A stretch of 64,000 bases of DNA from Monodelphis domestica (taxonomy: Eukaryota; Chordata; Mammalia; Didelphimorphia; Didelphidae), in assembly GCF_027887165.1 (NCBI RefSeq), contig NC_077235.1, positions 10,747,033 to 10,811,032 on the forward strand, in the 5' to 3' direction. The position numbers and the translations under genes are program-made. Below are positions 34,400 through 46,655 of this stretch, piece by piece. The notes beneath the pieces are model-generated. The model ran no database searches, was not told where the DNA came from, and saw only the letters and a program-made list of their open reading frames with translations. How positions within the stretch are numbered: position 1 is the first letter of the stretch; each line of letters opens with the position of its first letter.

Positions 34400-35150
34400 A
34401 ATGAATACAGGACATGAAAAAAACGTTCCTCACAGTTGGAGAGATGAGGAAAGTAGCTGATGGTATGCCTTAGATGTTCAGGGGAACACTTTAGATTTCA
34501 ACCCATGAGCAAAGACAGGAATTGTATTTAGGAAGGACACTTTAGTAGCTGTGTGCAATCATAGGACCATAGATTGGAGTCTGAGGTAAGCCGTTAGCTG
34601 TTATTGTTCATGTCCTTCATATGGGACATTTTAATGTTGGGGTCAGAGTATACTGTGTTCCACTGTGGCTGATCAGTCCACTGGGAGCTCAGAAGGCTCT
34701 ACTATGTACAGGTCAGGCACAAATAGTCCATCTGAATGTTTTGGATGGAGATGTATCTAGATTTGCACATCTGACATTTCCTTGGACAAGCCAGGGTGAT
34801 CTTATAGCAATACAGGGAAAAGGTGTTGAAAGCTAATTTTGAAGATGATGCCTGTGGAAAATGGGAAGAAGGTGGTAGTTTAGAGAGAAGGACTTGGGAA
34901 AAAGTCTAGAAGACCTGTTAAATTACTGTACTTAAGAGGCAAGAGAGAGGTTAAGAATTACTCCCAACGCATATACCAATTGCACTAGAATGGTGTCTTC
35001 CATTGTAATTAAAGTGTTTTCAAGGGGGAAGATGATGAGCTCAGTTTTTGATGTGTTAAATTTCTGCAAAAACCCAAGATCACCCAGACTAGGCTTCCCA
35101 CCCCATCCAGTTGTTCCCTCTGGCCATCCCTTTGCTATCAACCCTTCTAC
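34400..35150 (-). mobile_element. L2 LINE, antisense, split by an unassigned 250-base block
   Basis: 34510-34600 ('gaaggacactttagtagctgtgtg') and 34860-35150 are antisense L2. Minus frame 34932-35141 gives FLQKFNTSKTELIIFPLE, matching L2 'LKLNMSKTELIIFPPK'. The block 34600-34855 between them is not L2 and may be an insertion. Confidence 0.75.
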
Positions 35151-37689
35151 TTGACTCTCAAGATCTCAGTTTGAGAAGGGTTTCTGGGTCTTCATCTACT
35201 TAGTTTTACGACTCTTCTGAGGCCAAGCTGCGCTGATTGGTGAGTGAAAGAGCACAAATGCATATAATCTTCTTTATCTTGCCAATTCCAGACTGTGCTT
35301 CACGTCTTATCCCACTATTCACCCCAACCATGTGTGACTCCTTTGTGTAGCCTTAACTTCCCTCCAGTCATACATATCCTTTTGCCAATGTATATGAAGG
35401 TCAACTAAGATTCCTTGATAAATACTGTCAAGTAGATAATTTTGTCAACTAGCCCTCTAATCATCAATATCAAACAATGCACGAAATGGGGGGGGGCATG
35501 TGATCACCAAAGGGTTTGTTGCGGTCCCAGAGTCCAAATCAAAGGATTCCCTATAGATGATGAGGTTCTCTAGATGCTTCTTTGTTTATGTGACCTTCTC
35601 ATTGATTGTATTGAGTCTTAGAATAGAATAGGGCTTTCTCAGTGTGAACTAAAGTTGTTCAAGAGATTATTAATGTAGCTATAGACATGAGGTAAAATAA
35701 AATGCATGAAAAAATGCCTATTGACCTGATTATGTAACATTAAGAGGATAGCTGGTCCATTGAGTTAGTCTTGATGCTCAGGAGCTAGAATGAATTGGGA
35801 GAGGAGGGGCTATATGGGCTTGGGAGACTTCATGGGGCTTGGCTTTGACACTAGACCACATCCATTACATTCCAGCATACCCTTGGTGATGCCACATGGC
35901 TACAAATTACAGAATATTGTATTCTGTGAAAAATGAAAACTGGAGGTGAACAACGGCAATAGAGAGATATATGGTTGAAGCCAGTGGCCCATAGAGTAGT
36001 ACCAACAGTGACTGGCACCAAAGTGGCATATAGTGGAGCTTATAGCAATCGTATGATTGGGAAAAGAGAGGGACTAGCCAAATGATGAGCAAAAGGCATA
36101 AAGATAACCAGGCCGAATTACTCACTGACTCCACCAAAATGTTCAAGGACTGGGATGAAGGCCATGAGCATAGTGGGTAGAGAGAACATTGAAGGGAGGT
36201 CTTGGACAAAAACTGCCCATATGTTGTAAAAGGGTTGTAATCTATACCATTGTGGGGAGTATTTATACCCAGTGAGCTTTGGAAAGCAGTAAAGTATTGA
36301 AATCAATTTCAGATGGTGTAGGAATGTCTAAGTAGAGATGCTGGGTATACTGCCACAGGTACAGGCCTGTTGGTTAGAGCTCTGGTGATGGGCAGTGTGG
36401 TTATCGGTGACACCTTTCCATGGCATCTGATTTGGCCATGGACACAAAGTCAAAGATGAGAATTATTCCAATTATAAAGTTATTTTTACTGTTATTATCA
36501 CCATCCAGATGCTTTTGTGCTTCTGAATCTACTCTTGGATAAATCACTGACCAAAGAATTTTTGTAAAATGGCGGCTTGTATGGGTGTAGATGTATATCG
36601 AAACAGTAAACTTGTTTTTATAACCACATACATGGTTATTGCCAGAGACACACTGAGCATGTGTATTATGAATTAGTGTATCCGCCCATCCAGATGAGAG
36701 TCTTTTCTGAACAGTTGAAGGTTCCAGTGATCATTTCTAATTATGTAGTTTATGGTATTGAATTGTTTGTTGTGCTTTTGGTTCAGACTTGTGATTTTAT
36801 TGGTAAGTGGAAACTTCTGGAGTGGCAATCCCTTTCCCCAATGTGGCTTGGTACATTTCCTACAAGTCTGAGCTGTAGAGAGTTGCCCAGGGCATGCCAG
36901 GGTCATGCCACCCATGTGTGTCAGAGGCTTCCTGGCTCTAATGTCACTGTGTCACCCACTCTTAAGGTTATTGTCTTCACTTTGGTAGATCTCTTCCTTC
37001 CAGTGATTGAGTTAATTGAATTAAGCCTTGGGCTTGACTAAAGGAGACACCAAATGTAGTTACTGCTTGATGTCTGAAGGGCCTGTGGCAGGGGGCATTA
37101 ATCTATTTATGTTCGTCAGGGATCTCTGTAGCACTCTGATAAATTCCTAATTCCACTGGGCCATGTTGCCTACATTCAGAATTCAAAGTAATGGTAATTT
37201 TCCATTAGGAATTCCTGAAAATAAAGATATAATTTTTGCCCTTCCCAGTTTATTCACAGACCCCAATTTAAGAACCCTTGGTCAGTGGTCTAAAGATGAA
37301 CTTTTTTTCCCAACTCAAACTAGAACACCTTTGTTAAGTGCTTACTAAAGTGCATGGTTGGTCCTGTCCAAAACAGCGCCTGGCCTCAAATTGTCTTAAG
37401 TTCGCTTGGTCAGAAACAGCATGTGCTCGGGTTGGTACATACGTGCTAATTTTAAAAATTCTTTTCTTATTTCATTAAGCACTTCCCAATGCGACGTTTA
37501 TAAAATTTTTAGCATTCATTTAAAAGATTTTTGAGTTCCACATTCTCTCTTGTCCTTTCTTCACTCACTGAGAAGGTAAGTAATTTATCAATTCTCTATA
37601 TAGGAAAATTCAGGCAAAACATTTCCATCTTAGCCCTGTGCTCATTAGAGGAAGAAGAAGAAAGTGCTATTGTCTAAAGGCCAGGGGAT
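35151..37689. other. Unassigned DNA with weak repeat hints
   Basis: No family recognised over about 2.5 kb. Minus frame 35907-36209 (100 aa, Leu/Ser/Tyr-rich) lacks motifs. 36835-36960 resembles an antisense SINE remnant. 37250-37280 ('ccaatttaagaacccttgg') resembles the end of the hAT-like repeat seen at 44157 and 50009. Some of this may be an old LINE I cannot name. Confidence 0.4.
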
Positions 37690-38335
37690 CAGCAACAAAT
37701 TCTCCTAGGAGGTGGCATGTGGCCAGACTCTTGGAGGATTCAAGGGATTCCATCTACGAGGTAAAGGCAAGGAAAGGGGGACTGGCTGTCTTCTAGGAAT
37801 GGGCCAAATGCAGCCAGTTGGGCCAAGTAGACTAGTTTGACTGGAACTGGGAGTGTTGGAAGGGGTTTAATGTTCAAACAATCCAGCAAAGAGGTTAGGC
37901 TGGAGCCAGACTACAACCAGCTTTAAATGCCAGAATGAAGAAGTCAATGGAGAACTTCTGAAAATTCCCCACCAAGGGAGTGAAATGGTGAGTGCAGTTT
38001 TCAGGAAACATCTTGACAGTTCTGTGAGATAGAAATTGAAGAGAAGAGGTCCTGGAAGCTAGGCAAGAGATGATGAATGGCAGCACTGGAGTTGGAGTTT
38101 ATGTGCATGGAGGAGGGGGAAGGATGTTGTGGAGGGAGAATCTATAAGGAAAGACTTGGCCACTGATTGGCTATAAAGTGGGGGTGTGGTGGTGTGAGAA
38201 GGAAGAGTTGAAGATGACTCTTAAGTTGCACACCTGGGGGCCTGGAAGGGTGATGGTGCCTCAATAGAAACAATCAAGTCTGGCAAAAGGTTGAGAGCTT
38301 CAGGGGGAAAATAATGAGTTCCTGTTTTATATCAC
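37690..38335 (-). mobile_element. L2 LINE, antisense, about 650 bases
   Basis: 'ggaggtggcatgtggccagac', 'ccagctttaaatgccagaatg', 'gatgactcttaagttgcac' and 'ggggaaaataatgagttcctgtttt' follow L2 order in reverse. Very diverged. Confidence 0.75.
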
Positions 38336-38834
38336 GAACCAACTAAACTTTAGCAGCCCTCTCCCAACGGAAGGGCTAATGGGCCCTTAAAAGCTATTTG
38401 GCAATTCTGAAATTTCTTTTCTAATATTATATCTTGGAGCTCTAGATACTCATTAATTCCATTGATGCAGCTGAGCTTTTCTTTTACTGATTTGAAGGAA
38501 CTCTATCCCTCTCCAACCTTCCTTGGTGTCTTTCTACCCACACTACCATCTCCAGCAGCCACCCACTGCCACATTACCTTAGACTCAGCCCTGACTCCCA
38601 GAACGTACAGCTAAGTTTGACCCCTCCTTAGAGAATAGTGATCTGCCACTTGATGCTGGCTCTGTTCTAACTTGGGCGCTCCAGTAATCAGGTCCCACCT
38701 TCTCCCCTCAGCAAGCAGACCCTTTTACCTGGCTCCCTGAGCCAGGATTGGCTCAACACTAGGTACCATAGGGAGGAAGCAGTCATTGACCAATGAATAC
38801 AGTTGTACAGTTAAATGTGTGTAAGATGTGTCTA

Positions 38835-39035
38835 TGGGATCTCTTCTCACTTGATCCTCACACCTGTTATTTGAGGTTGGTACTTTAGATATAATGATGT
38901 CAGTTTTACAGAAAAGGAAACAGAAGATTTGAGAGGACCAGTGTCTTGCCCAGAGTCACACAGCTACTCAGCATTTGGGGCAAGATTCAAACCCAGGTCT
39001 TTCTGACCATAAATTTGCTCCACCTCTTATTCCAT
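38835..39035 (-). mobile_element. MIR, antisense
   Basis: 'cttgatcctcacacctgtta', 'gtcagttttacagaaaagg', 'gtcttgcccagagtcacacagc' and 'gattcaaacccaggtctttc'. Confidence 0.85.
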
Positions 39036-40184
39036 GTTGCTTCTGAGCCTTTCATTTTGGCACTGGGCCACTGATTCAAATACTCTTCTAAATAATGTTG
39101 ATTCTTCCATTCCCCCAAAGCCTGAAAATACTATAAGGACTGCAAACATCTTACACCCCTTTTTGTAGCTTGCCCACACCTATTGTGGTAGTATGGAGCA
39201 CCTGCGATGTGCTCACTCAAGTAGAGCCCACACGTTTCACTACTTCTTATCATTAGGCCTCTCAGTAGAACCAATTCATTAATTCACCAGGCTGAATTTG
39301 GTGAAAACCTTTGCAAATAGCTTTGGCTTGGGGAGAGCTTCTTCCCCTTCTAAGACAGATAGCTTGATCACATGCAGGCCAGACATTGGGGCTCAAGCCT
39401 TCGTGTGCTATTGACCCAAATAAGTCTTTCTTACTTAATCTCTCTGGAGTTTTTCAGTTCTCTTTGCCTTAATCTTCATCTTTTGGTTCAAGGTAAATCA
39501 GCTGGATTCTTTGCAGAGGTTCAACCTAGTGAATCATCTCCTCCCCTCAACTGAAGTGGATTTTTCTAACTTTATTTGTTCCACATGATGACATTTTCCC
39601 ATCATTTCTATCCTCTTCTCTTGATGTTTGTTGACCTGACCCTCTGAAGTTGAATCCATTCCTAAGGTAAACTTTAAACACAATTACCAAGGGCTGGATC
39701 TGGGGTCACTTATATCCATCAAAGCCTGTAAAAACTCAGCTCACATTTCTCAACAAAAGACTTTAAGATATCTAAATACTCTCATGTAGGGAAGCAAGGT
39801 GGCGGGCGAGTGGAAACGTACATCAAAACTTAGTCATCTCAGTAGGGTCTGTTCGGAGAGCACAAGCCTTCGGAAAGAAGACTATTTCCCTTAGGCATAA
39901 ATGAAAGCAAAATAGGATGCCTGGGGTGTCCTTAATTCTTGACTTTTTACAGCTGGGATCTCAGATCATTGGCAGTTGGCCAATGTCAATAAATAGATGC
40001 AGAGCACAACTGGTCTCAGGATGATAACGTGTTTATATAGAATTTCATGTTCTTTGACTTGGACCAGAAGACGTGAATTTTTCTGTCAGTGTCAGGATTA
40101 TTTGGCCTTCCAACTCATATCAGTTCAGACCTAGAAAAAACAAGTTTTTTCAAAGTTAGTTGAGTTTATCATATGTAATATCCC
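39036..40184. other. Single-copy DNA, no gene seen
   Basis: No recognised repeat or gene. Confidence 0.5.
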
Positions 40185-40390
40185 ACCCTCTATCTCCATC
40201 TCTATCATCTTGGTGTCTGTCTCTATCTCCTCTATCTCCCTCTCGCAATCTGTCTATCATCTCTATCTCTGCCTGCCTATTTCAAACTTCTCTATCTCCC
40301 CTCTACCTATCGATATCTGTCTAACATCTCTATCTTAGCTTATATCTCTATCTCTTTCTCTCATCTCTCTGTCTCTATCTCTATTTTGAG
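40185..40390 (+). repeat. Degenerate (CTATCT)n pyrimidine-rich minisatellite
   Basis: Repeated ctatctc, atctctat and tgtctctatc words over about 200 bases with interruptions. Confidence 0.85.
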
Positions 40391-41791
40391 TGGGGAGAAA
40401 GAAAGCCCAAGGGATTCTGGGAAGGTATTTTAATGTGATTTGCCTCTGCCAATATTTCTCAACCCTGTGAATACAGAAGACTTTCATTTCAAAAACTTAC
40501 ATTTGAAAACACTTTGAAGTTGGGAATTCCACATATTTCCTATAAAAAGTTAATGAAGGGGTCTAAATAAAATAAACTGCAAATCATTACATGAAAGAGC
40601 TTCCTTAATGCAGTATAATATTCTGTAGACAGCATTAAGAAAAACATTTGGGTGCATTGAGGGACAAACAGGGCTCCAATGAGCCTTATTTTGGCTTTCA
40701 TATTTGGTCAAGAGAATGGCTGGTCCCTTGGTACTTTGCAACATCACTTGGCCTTTTTCTTCTGATTGCCCTCTCAGAGAAGAGAAAATAGCAGAAACAT
40801 ATTACTGCTGTGCCTGTTAGAGCAACATGCTTCATTTCTAAGAGAGCAGTGCATGCCTTATTATTAGTCTAAAGCCTTAATATTATATATAAGAAGCCAG
40901 CCTAATTCATCTGTTTAGATCCTCCATAGCAGAAATGAGGACAGGGACAGCCAGCATGTCCCATGAAACCACAGCCTTCTCTTTACTGCTAAATCATAAA
41001 CATTTTGGAAATCTTTTTATATGTTTCTTGATTCATGGGTTGCTATCACAGGTATGGCTAGGATGCAGCATTACATTACAAGTGAGGAGCTGGGTGAGAG
41101 AAGTGGGGAGAGAATGACATCATTGGGACAATATGTCTGAAAAAGAGCAGGCAGCCATGATGGGAGAACAAGGAAAATCTTGTATGGGCCATTGGTATCC
41201 TTCCAGTGTTAGGTCCATAGGAAAGTTAGATGGATCCCTCCATCTTTTACCACCATGGCTGATTGATGTAAAAGATGTAGATTTGCATCACTGGATGGAG
41301 GCATGGAAGGCAGTCTGTGTGATTAGAGGGAGTATGAGATCACAGGTCCATCCGAGAAGCCAGTCTCTGGAGACACAAAAAGAAAACTGGAACATCTTGT
41401 CTTGGGTGCTGTAGTTTTGTTCCTGTCACTCCCCCTTCAGCTTCTCCAACTGCCCCCCACCAATTTTCCTGTCCATTTGCAATGCCCAGCTTTAGTCCCT
41501 CCTACCTCCACCCAGTGGCTTCTGCCTCTCCCAGCCAGCACCAACAGCTCTTCTGAGCTGTGCTCCACACTCTGACACTAACAGAAAGGATGTCTTGTGT
41601 TTTCTAACTGTTGTTTCATAGGTAACCCCTTTTATCTTCCAGACTAAACTGTAATCTACTTGAATGCAAGGACTATGCCTTAGAGGCCCATTATTTCCTC
41701 CTTAATTCAGTGCTCATCAGCCAGTTCTGGATTGCTGACTTCCAAGCCCAACCCCAAACATCCTGATGACTTTATCTGACTTGACAAGCTC
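40391..41791. other. Single-copy DNA, no gene seen
   Basis: Repeat-poor and AT-rich. 40780-41060 has the look of conserved non-coding DNA, with homopolymer-poor, word-diverse sequence and several TAAT cores. The frame 41133-41414 (+) is featureless. Confidence 0.45.
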
Positions 41792-41829
41792 TGTGTGTGT
41801 GTGTGTGCGCGCGTGTGTATGCACGCATG
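41792..41829. repeat. Alternating TG/CG/CA run, 38 bases
   Basis: Pyrimidine-purine alternation is unbroken from (TG)n through CGCG to TATGCACGCATG. Potential Z-DNA former. Confidence 0.85.
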
Positions 41830-41934
41830 AATAGGGTAGAGCAATTAGTAAAGGTAGAATTTGCACAAATGATGCTTGTTTTTTGTTGCCTGCACTTTTA
41901 ACCTGCCTGTGCAAGAAGTCGATCCATTCATTCA

Positions 41935-42265
41935 TGAACTATTCAGTAAGTGCCCCTGATGTGTCAGATATGGGACTAGACATTGGGGCTACAAAGATAA
42001 AATAGAATCTCCTCTGTCCTTCAGGGACTTACGGATTTCTGGGGGAATACAACATGCTACCTGACAAGGAATACAAAATATACGCATCGTCCAGGCAAAG
42101 CAATTTCAAATGAATGAGTGAGTGCTACCAACTGGGCAGATCAAGAATGGCTTCCTGTTGGCCATAGCCCTTGAGGTGAGCCTTGGGGGGAAACTCCAAG
42201 GCAAGGAGGAAGAATATTCCAGGCAGAAAAGGTTGCTTGTGCAAGGTCCAGAGGCTGAAAGAAAA
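41935..42265 (-). mobile_element. L2 LINE 3' end, antisense
   Basis: 'gtcagatatgggactagacattggggc', 'ccttcagggacttacgg', 'ggaagaatattccaggcag' and 'cttgtgcaaggtccagaggc'. Confidence 0.78.
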
Positions 42266-42514
42266 GGATTCGACTGGGGATAAAACAAAACCCACAAAAA
42301 GCATAGTTGGCTGCCATGAGTAGAGACACATGTGCAGCCATGCAAACAAAGATAGTCAATGAAGCACTGGCTATGCACTGGAAGAAAGCTTGCAAAATCC
42401 CCAGTAGCCATTTGGTTCTTTTATACCAAGGTCAGCAAAGGAACATCTCCTTTCTTTTGTATTTTCTAAAATGTTTCCTGTACAAATGCAGTGTTGGTAA
42501 GTGAATCTGGTGCG

Positions 42515-42518
<4 letters not shown>

Positions 42519-42591
<73 letters not shown>

Positions 42592-42606
42592 TCTCTCTCT
42601 CTCTCG

Positions 42607-42685
<79 letters not shown>

Positions 42686-42775
42686 CCTCTCCCCTCCCTC
42701 TGTCTGTCTCTCTCTCTGTTTCTCTCTGTCTCTGTCTGTCTGTCTCTCTGTGTCTGTCTGTCTGTCTGTCTCTCG
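42519..42775 (+). repeat. (CT)n microsatellite grading into (TCTG)n
   Basis: About 160 bases of CT with a few CG and CC interruptions, then CCCT, then TCTG/TGTC units to 42775. Long Ser-Leu and Arg-Glu frames here are repeat translations. Confidence 0.97.
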
Positions 42776-43696
42776 TCTGCTTTTAATTCATTTCTGGTAG
42801 TGTGGCTTTCCTGAAAGTTCACTCTCCATTATTGTTTTAGACCCTGGCTGATGGCCTCCCATCTCTTTTGCAGATCCCCTAACACAATTCTCACTTTCTT
42901 TGTATTTGTTGAAGATTGAGATTTAAAGTTCCTCCCTCTGGCCCCACCCCACCCCCAAATAATCATTTTCAAATCATGGTAATTTATTACCGGGACCTTG
43001 GTTTTGATGAGATTTAATGTTTAATCAGCTCCTGAGATGCTGCATTTACATCAAAGCTTCATTCAATCTTAGATCCTATTCAATTCCAAGCACTGAAGAT
43101 ACTACAGAAATATTTTGAGCTAATTATAATTTGTAATTGCAGGACAAAAAAACCTAACTCTAACATCAATCTGTTTAAAAGTGAAACAAGTTCTTCAAGT
43201 CCTTGACAGTCATTTTTTTCTCAGCAATATTTCAGCACAAGTGATTTTTCCCCCCATTGGCCCCAGTTGGTTTTTCAAAGACAACTGAAACTAGTTTTGA
43301 CTTTCTTTCTTGTGTGTTTTTTTATTCAATTGCCTGAATGCCTCCATTTAATCTCTTTCCTTTTTTATTGCCGTTTTATAGTCTATTCATTATTGTGTTG
43401 TGCGGGGCGTTTGTATTTTTATTTTTTTAAATATCAACTTTTCCCATGTGTTCTTTTTTTGTACTTTGGCAGGAGTTTGGTTTTATTGGACATATTTATG
43501 TTTTTTTCTTCCCTCTTTGTTTCTGCAATCATGCACTTCAGAGGCTCTGGAAAATTTGTTCTGGTTTAGAAATTGAACCTAGGAATCCTTTTTTGCTCTG
43601 CTAATGGCAATCGCTTGAAAGTGGGGTACAGAGGGGGAAACTGGGCCCCGATGGCCATGGCTACGTGCCAGAGCTGGCATTTGATGCCAGATCAGG
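42776..43696. other. Repeat-poor AT-rich stretch, candidate conserved block
   Basis: 42960-43330 carries clustered homeodomain-type cores (ctaattataatttgtaattgc near 43120). It has no recognised repeat. The plus frame 43267-43569 is Phe/Leu-rich because of T-runs and is not convincing as coding. Confidence 0.45.
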
Positions 43697-43870
43697 GACT
43701 CATGGTATAAGCAAGAGAGTGTAGGATTTGATGTACTAGGATTTGAGTTCAATTCCCACCTCTGCTGCTCAGACCTTGGACAGTTCTCTGACCAGCCCAG
43801 GACCCATTTCATTCTCTGAAAAGTCAAGGAGATAGATTACATGACCTGGGAGGGCCCTTTCCTCTCTGCC
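43697..43870 (+). mobile_element. MIR/THER CORE-SINE
   Basis: 'ggatttgagttcaattcccacctctgc', 'cttggacagttctctgacc' and 'gattacatgacctgggaggg'. Diverged. Confidence 0.7.
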
Positions 43871-44156
43871 CTTCTTTGATCCTAGCTAGCCTCCCCTGAC
43901 TCTAGGGGGAAGAGTTCCTTTGATAGCCAAATTCCCAAGCTTTCTGTCATAGGTGAGAATTTGATATATTCTTTCTCACTCAATGAGAGTTGCAAGAGAA
44001 GAGAAATTAAGGGGACAAAAGTGAAGCATTAGCACTTCATTCTGGGTAATTGTTTCCCCAGTGCCTAGCACAAGACCTGGCCCATAATACCCAGTTTAAA
44101 AATGATTCTTGATCGAATGAAATAATTAAGGGGGAAAATTACAAGCGGTAGACTAG

Positions 44157-44371
44157 ACCAAGGATTCTTAACAGTTTTTGTAGGTTATGCACCCAGCTCT
44201 CCCACCCCCTAACTGTCTGGGGAAGCCTATGGGCCATTTCTAGGAATAATGCTATTGAAATTCATCAAGCAGAATACATAGGATTACAAAGGAAGCCAAT
44301 TGCTGAAATAGTTACCAAAAGATTTTTAAGACCCAAACAAGCTCACTCAGCCAAGTTAAGAACCTTTGGCC
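44157..44371. mobile_element. hAT-like non-autonomous DNA transposon, copy 1
   Basis: Inverted ends ccaaggattcttaac (left) and gttaagaacctttgg (right) bound about 215 bases. The interior holds 'acataggattacaaaggaagccaattg', shared with the copy at 50009. No transposase frame. The family is one I recall across mammals but cannot name with certainty. Confidence 0.65.
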
Positions 44372-45274
44372 TAGCCAATCTCGGAGGTCCTGTCTTGCCC
44401 CATATTCTGTGGTTCTACAAGTACCTCCACCAGACCAAACTTTCCACATCCAAAGTTTAGATTCTTTTTCAGATTGGTTTCTAAAACTCAATGGAGCTAG
44501 TCGGATGTCAGTCAGTTTGGAAAATCGTACCAGAAATTGCATTTCTCAGAAATCCCCGAGGAATTTGTTTACATTACATTATGACATTTGCCTTCTGGGC
44601 CCAAGGCCAGGCCAGAAAGAGGACCTCTCTCATACAGCCAATGGTCAAAAATGCTCGTTCAATGTGAAGCCAAGCAGTGGGATCGGGTCAGGGAGTATTG
44701 AGGGCAAAGAGCCCAGCCCCTTCTTTTAGTTCAGTTGGTCCATTTCTTGGTCAGATAGCTTTCACTCTGGGGAATAAAGAAGTCTTAAGTTAATGTTTCC
44801 AGAGTCATCAAGAGAACAGAACACATTTGTGTCTGCTTCCTGAAGTCAGAAGAAAGTCATTGGTGGGAACCAAAACTCCTCTGCTCTTTAGATTTCTCTT
44901 GTATATTCTGTTTAATAAGAATCTTTGAGGATGGGGTCTTTTTTCTTCTTGGGGACAAATGATGACAGATCTGGGATATACCAACTTTTCCCTGTTTGAT
45001 AAGACATAGGGGGATATCAAAGCCTATTTCACATAATAAGTGTGTTAATGAGGTTCTCCTCCCATCAGGCCTCATCAATGTGATTTCCTTTTGGTTCTCA
45101 TTGCGTGTAGAGGAAAGGTTTAGGGCTTGAGGGTTTGGGGGAGAGTGGTATCGTTTCTTGTGCATTTCATGAGCTATGCGCCAGTTTTATTAATAAGAGA
45201 CTAATGTGATCTAGGCTGGTGGGCATTTTGGGGCTATCTTCAAGCTGAGATTTGGTTAAAGTAGAATTAATTTC
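44372..45274. other. Single-copy DNA, no gene seen
   Basis: Frames at 44409-44729 (+) and 44808-45165 (-) have no recognised motif. Confidence 0.5.
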
Positions 45275-46250
45275 AACTCACCAAGCACTTATTAAGCACC
45301 CACTACGTCAGCCAATATGTTAGGGCCCGGAGATATAAAAATAAGTAAACAAAACAGTTCCTGCCCTCCTGGGCTTTACATTCTGGGCAAAGGTAAACAC
45401 TATATACAGAGATAAGTCAATTCACAATACAGGGGAGCTGGGACTGGACCTGGATTTTCATAGATCTAGGAAAATTCCTGGTGAAGAAACTCTGTATGGG
45501 TTCACCTCAGTTCCTTCTCTGTATCCGACAATGTTAGAACATTGCCCAGAACACTGAGAAGTTGATTCCCTTGCCCAGGACCAGTCATGACCTTGTCTGG
45601 GAATCATTGATGTGTCTGAGGTAGGACTTAAACCCAGAGCTGGTTATTTGTCTAGTTTTGGGCATGTTGTCTAAGCAAATATAAAAAATATACAAAATAA
45701 GTCCTAGAAGTGGAAAGGAGGCTCTACCAATGGGAGGCCCAAGATGGGCCTTATATAAGGGCTAACATCAGAGGAAGGAAGTTGACCTTGAAGGAAGCTG
45801 GGAGTTTTTTCAATCTGGAGGTGAACAGGGATTGCACATCAGGCATGGGTCACAGTCTGGGCAAAGGCACAAAGGTGAAAAATGGTATAGCTAGTTTGGC
45901 TGAAGCAGAGAATATGTAAAGGGAAGTAATGTATAATTAACCCAGAAAAGTGGGCTAGAGCCTCATTGTGAAGGACTTAATACAAACCAAGAGAAAACAT
46001 AAGATTTTGTGATTCATTCTAGAAGCTCTTGGGTTAACGGAGTGTCTTGAGCAGGAGAAGTCAAGACTATGGAAGATAGATCAGGGAGGCAATTATAAGC
46101 CCATTGTAATAGGCCAGGCAAAAGGGGATGGAGTTCAGAGCAGAAGATAGATAGGAGGGATGTGGCGGTCAAAGTGACAAGACCTGAAAAGAGGGATGAA
46201 TCAGGGCCAACAGTGAGATTTTAAATCTGGTAGCCTGAGAGGTTGGTAGA
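45275..46250 (-). mobile_element. L2 LINE, antisense, interrupted
   Basis: 3' end 'gcacttattaagcacccactacgtc', body 'gaaggaagttgaccttgaaggaagctggg', 'gcctcattgtgaaggactt' and 'cattgtaataggccaggc'. A MIR-like piece near 45535-45660 ('gattcccttgcccaggacc') sits within it. Confidence 0.75.
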
Positions 46251-46309
46251 AATTTTGTGATTCTTTGTTGTATGTGCCCTCTGGAATATATTTTGCCATT
46301 TCTTCCTTT

Positions 46310-46655
46310 TCCTCAGGTCTGGGCTGCCCCGTGTCACTTGTCTTCTCACCGCTCAATAAACTTTAGTGGTTTCCTGTGACCTCCAAGATCAAATATAGGG
46401 TGTCCCAAAAGTCTTAGTGCCATTTCAAGTTTTACTAGCTTGAAGCTGCACTAAGACTTTTGGGACAGCCTAAAAGGCCTTCTTCACACACTCTTCATAG
46501 CCTTTATTTATGTCTCTGTGACTTCCCCTGACCTAGATACCCTTCTGTCTTTGATTCTTCTCGTTTCCTTTAAGACTCATCTCATCTTCTAGCTGTTGAA
46601 AGAGGACAGGCACAGCACCTGGTATACAGTACTTAATCATTGTTTGTCGACCGAC
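46310..46655 (+). mobile_element. L2 LINE 3' end, sense, hosting a MITE
   Basis: 'ctcaataaactttagtggtttcctgtgacctccaagatc' followed by 'cagcacctggtatacagtactta' are sense L2 3' sequence. The palindrome at 46396-46472 interrupts it at a TA. One of the few plus-strand LINEs here. Confidence 0.75.
46396..46472. mobile_element. Mariner-type MITE, near-perfect palindrome
   Basis: Terminal inverted repeats of 23 bases start GGGTGTCCCAAAAGTC and match the other end with one mismatch. They are flanked by TA dinucleotides, as in Tc1/mariner insertions. Nearly the whole 73-base element folds on itself (the centre has ttcaag/cttgaa). It resembles MADE1 in design, not in sequence. No transposase. Confidence 0.88.

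Noticed and set aside
42466-42822. 118-codon and similar frames over the CT tract
   Set aside because: Ser-Leu and Arg-Glu runs come from the dinucleotide repeat.
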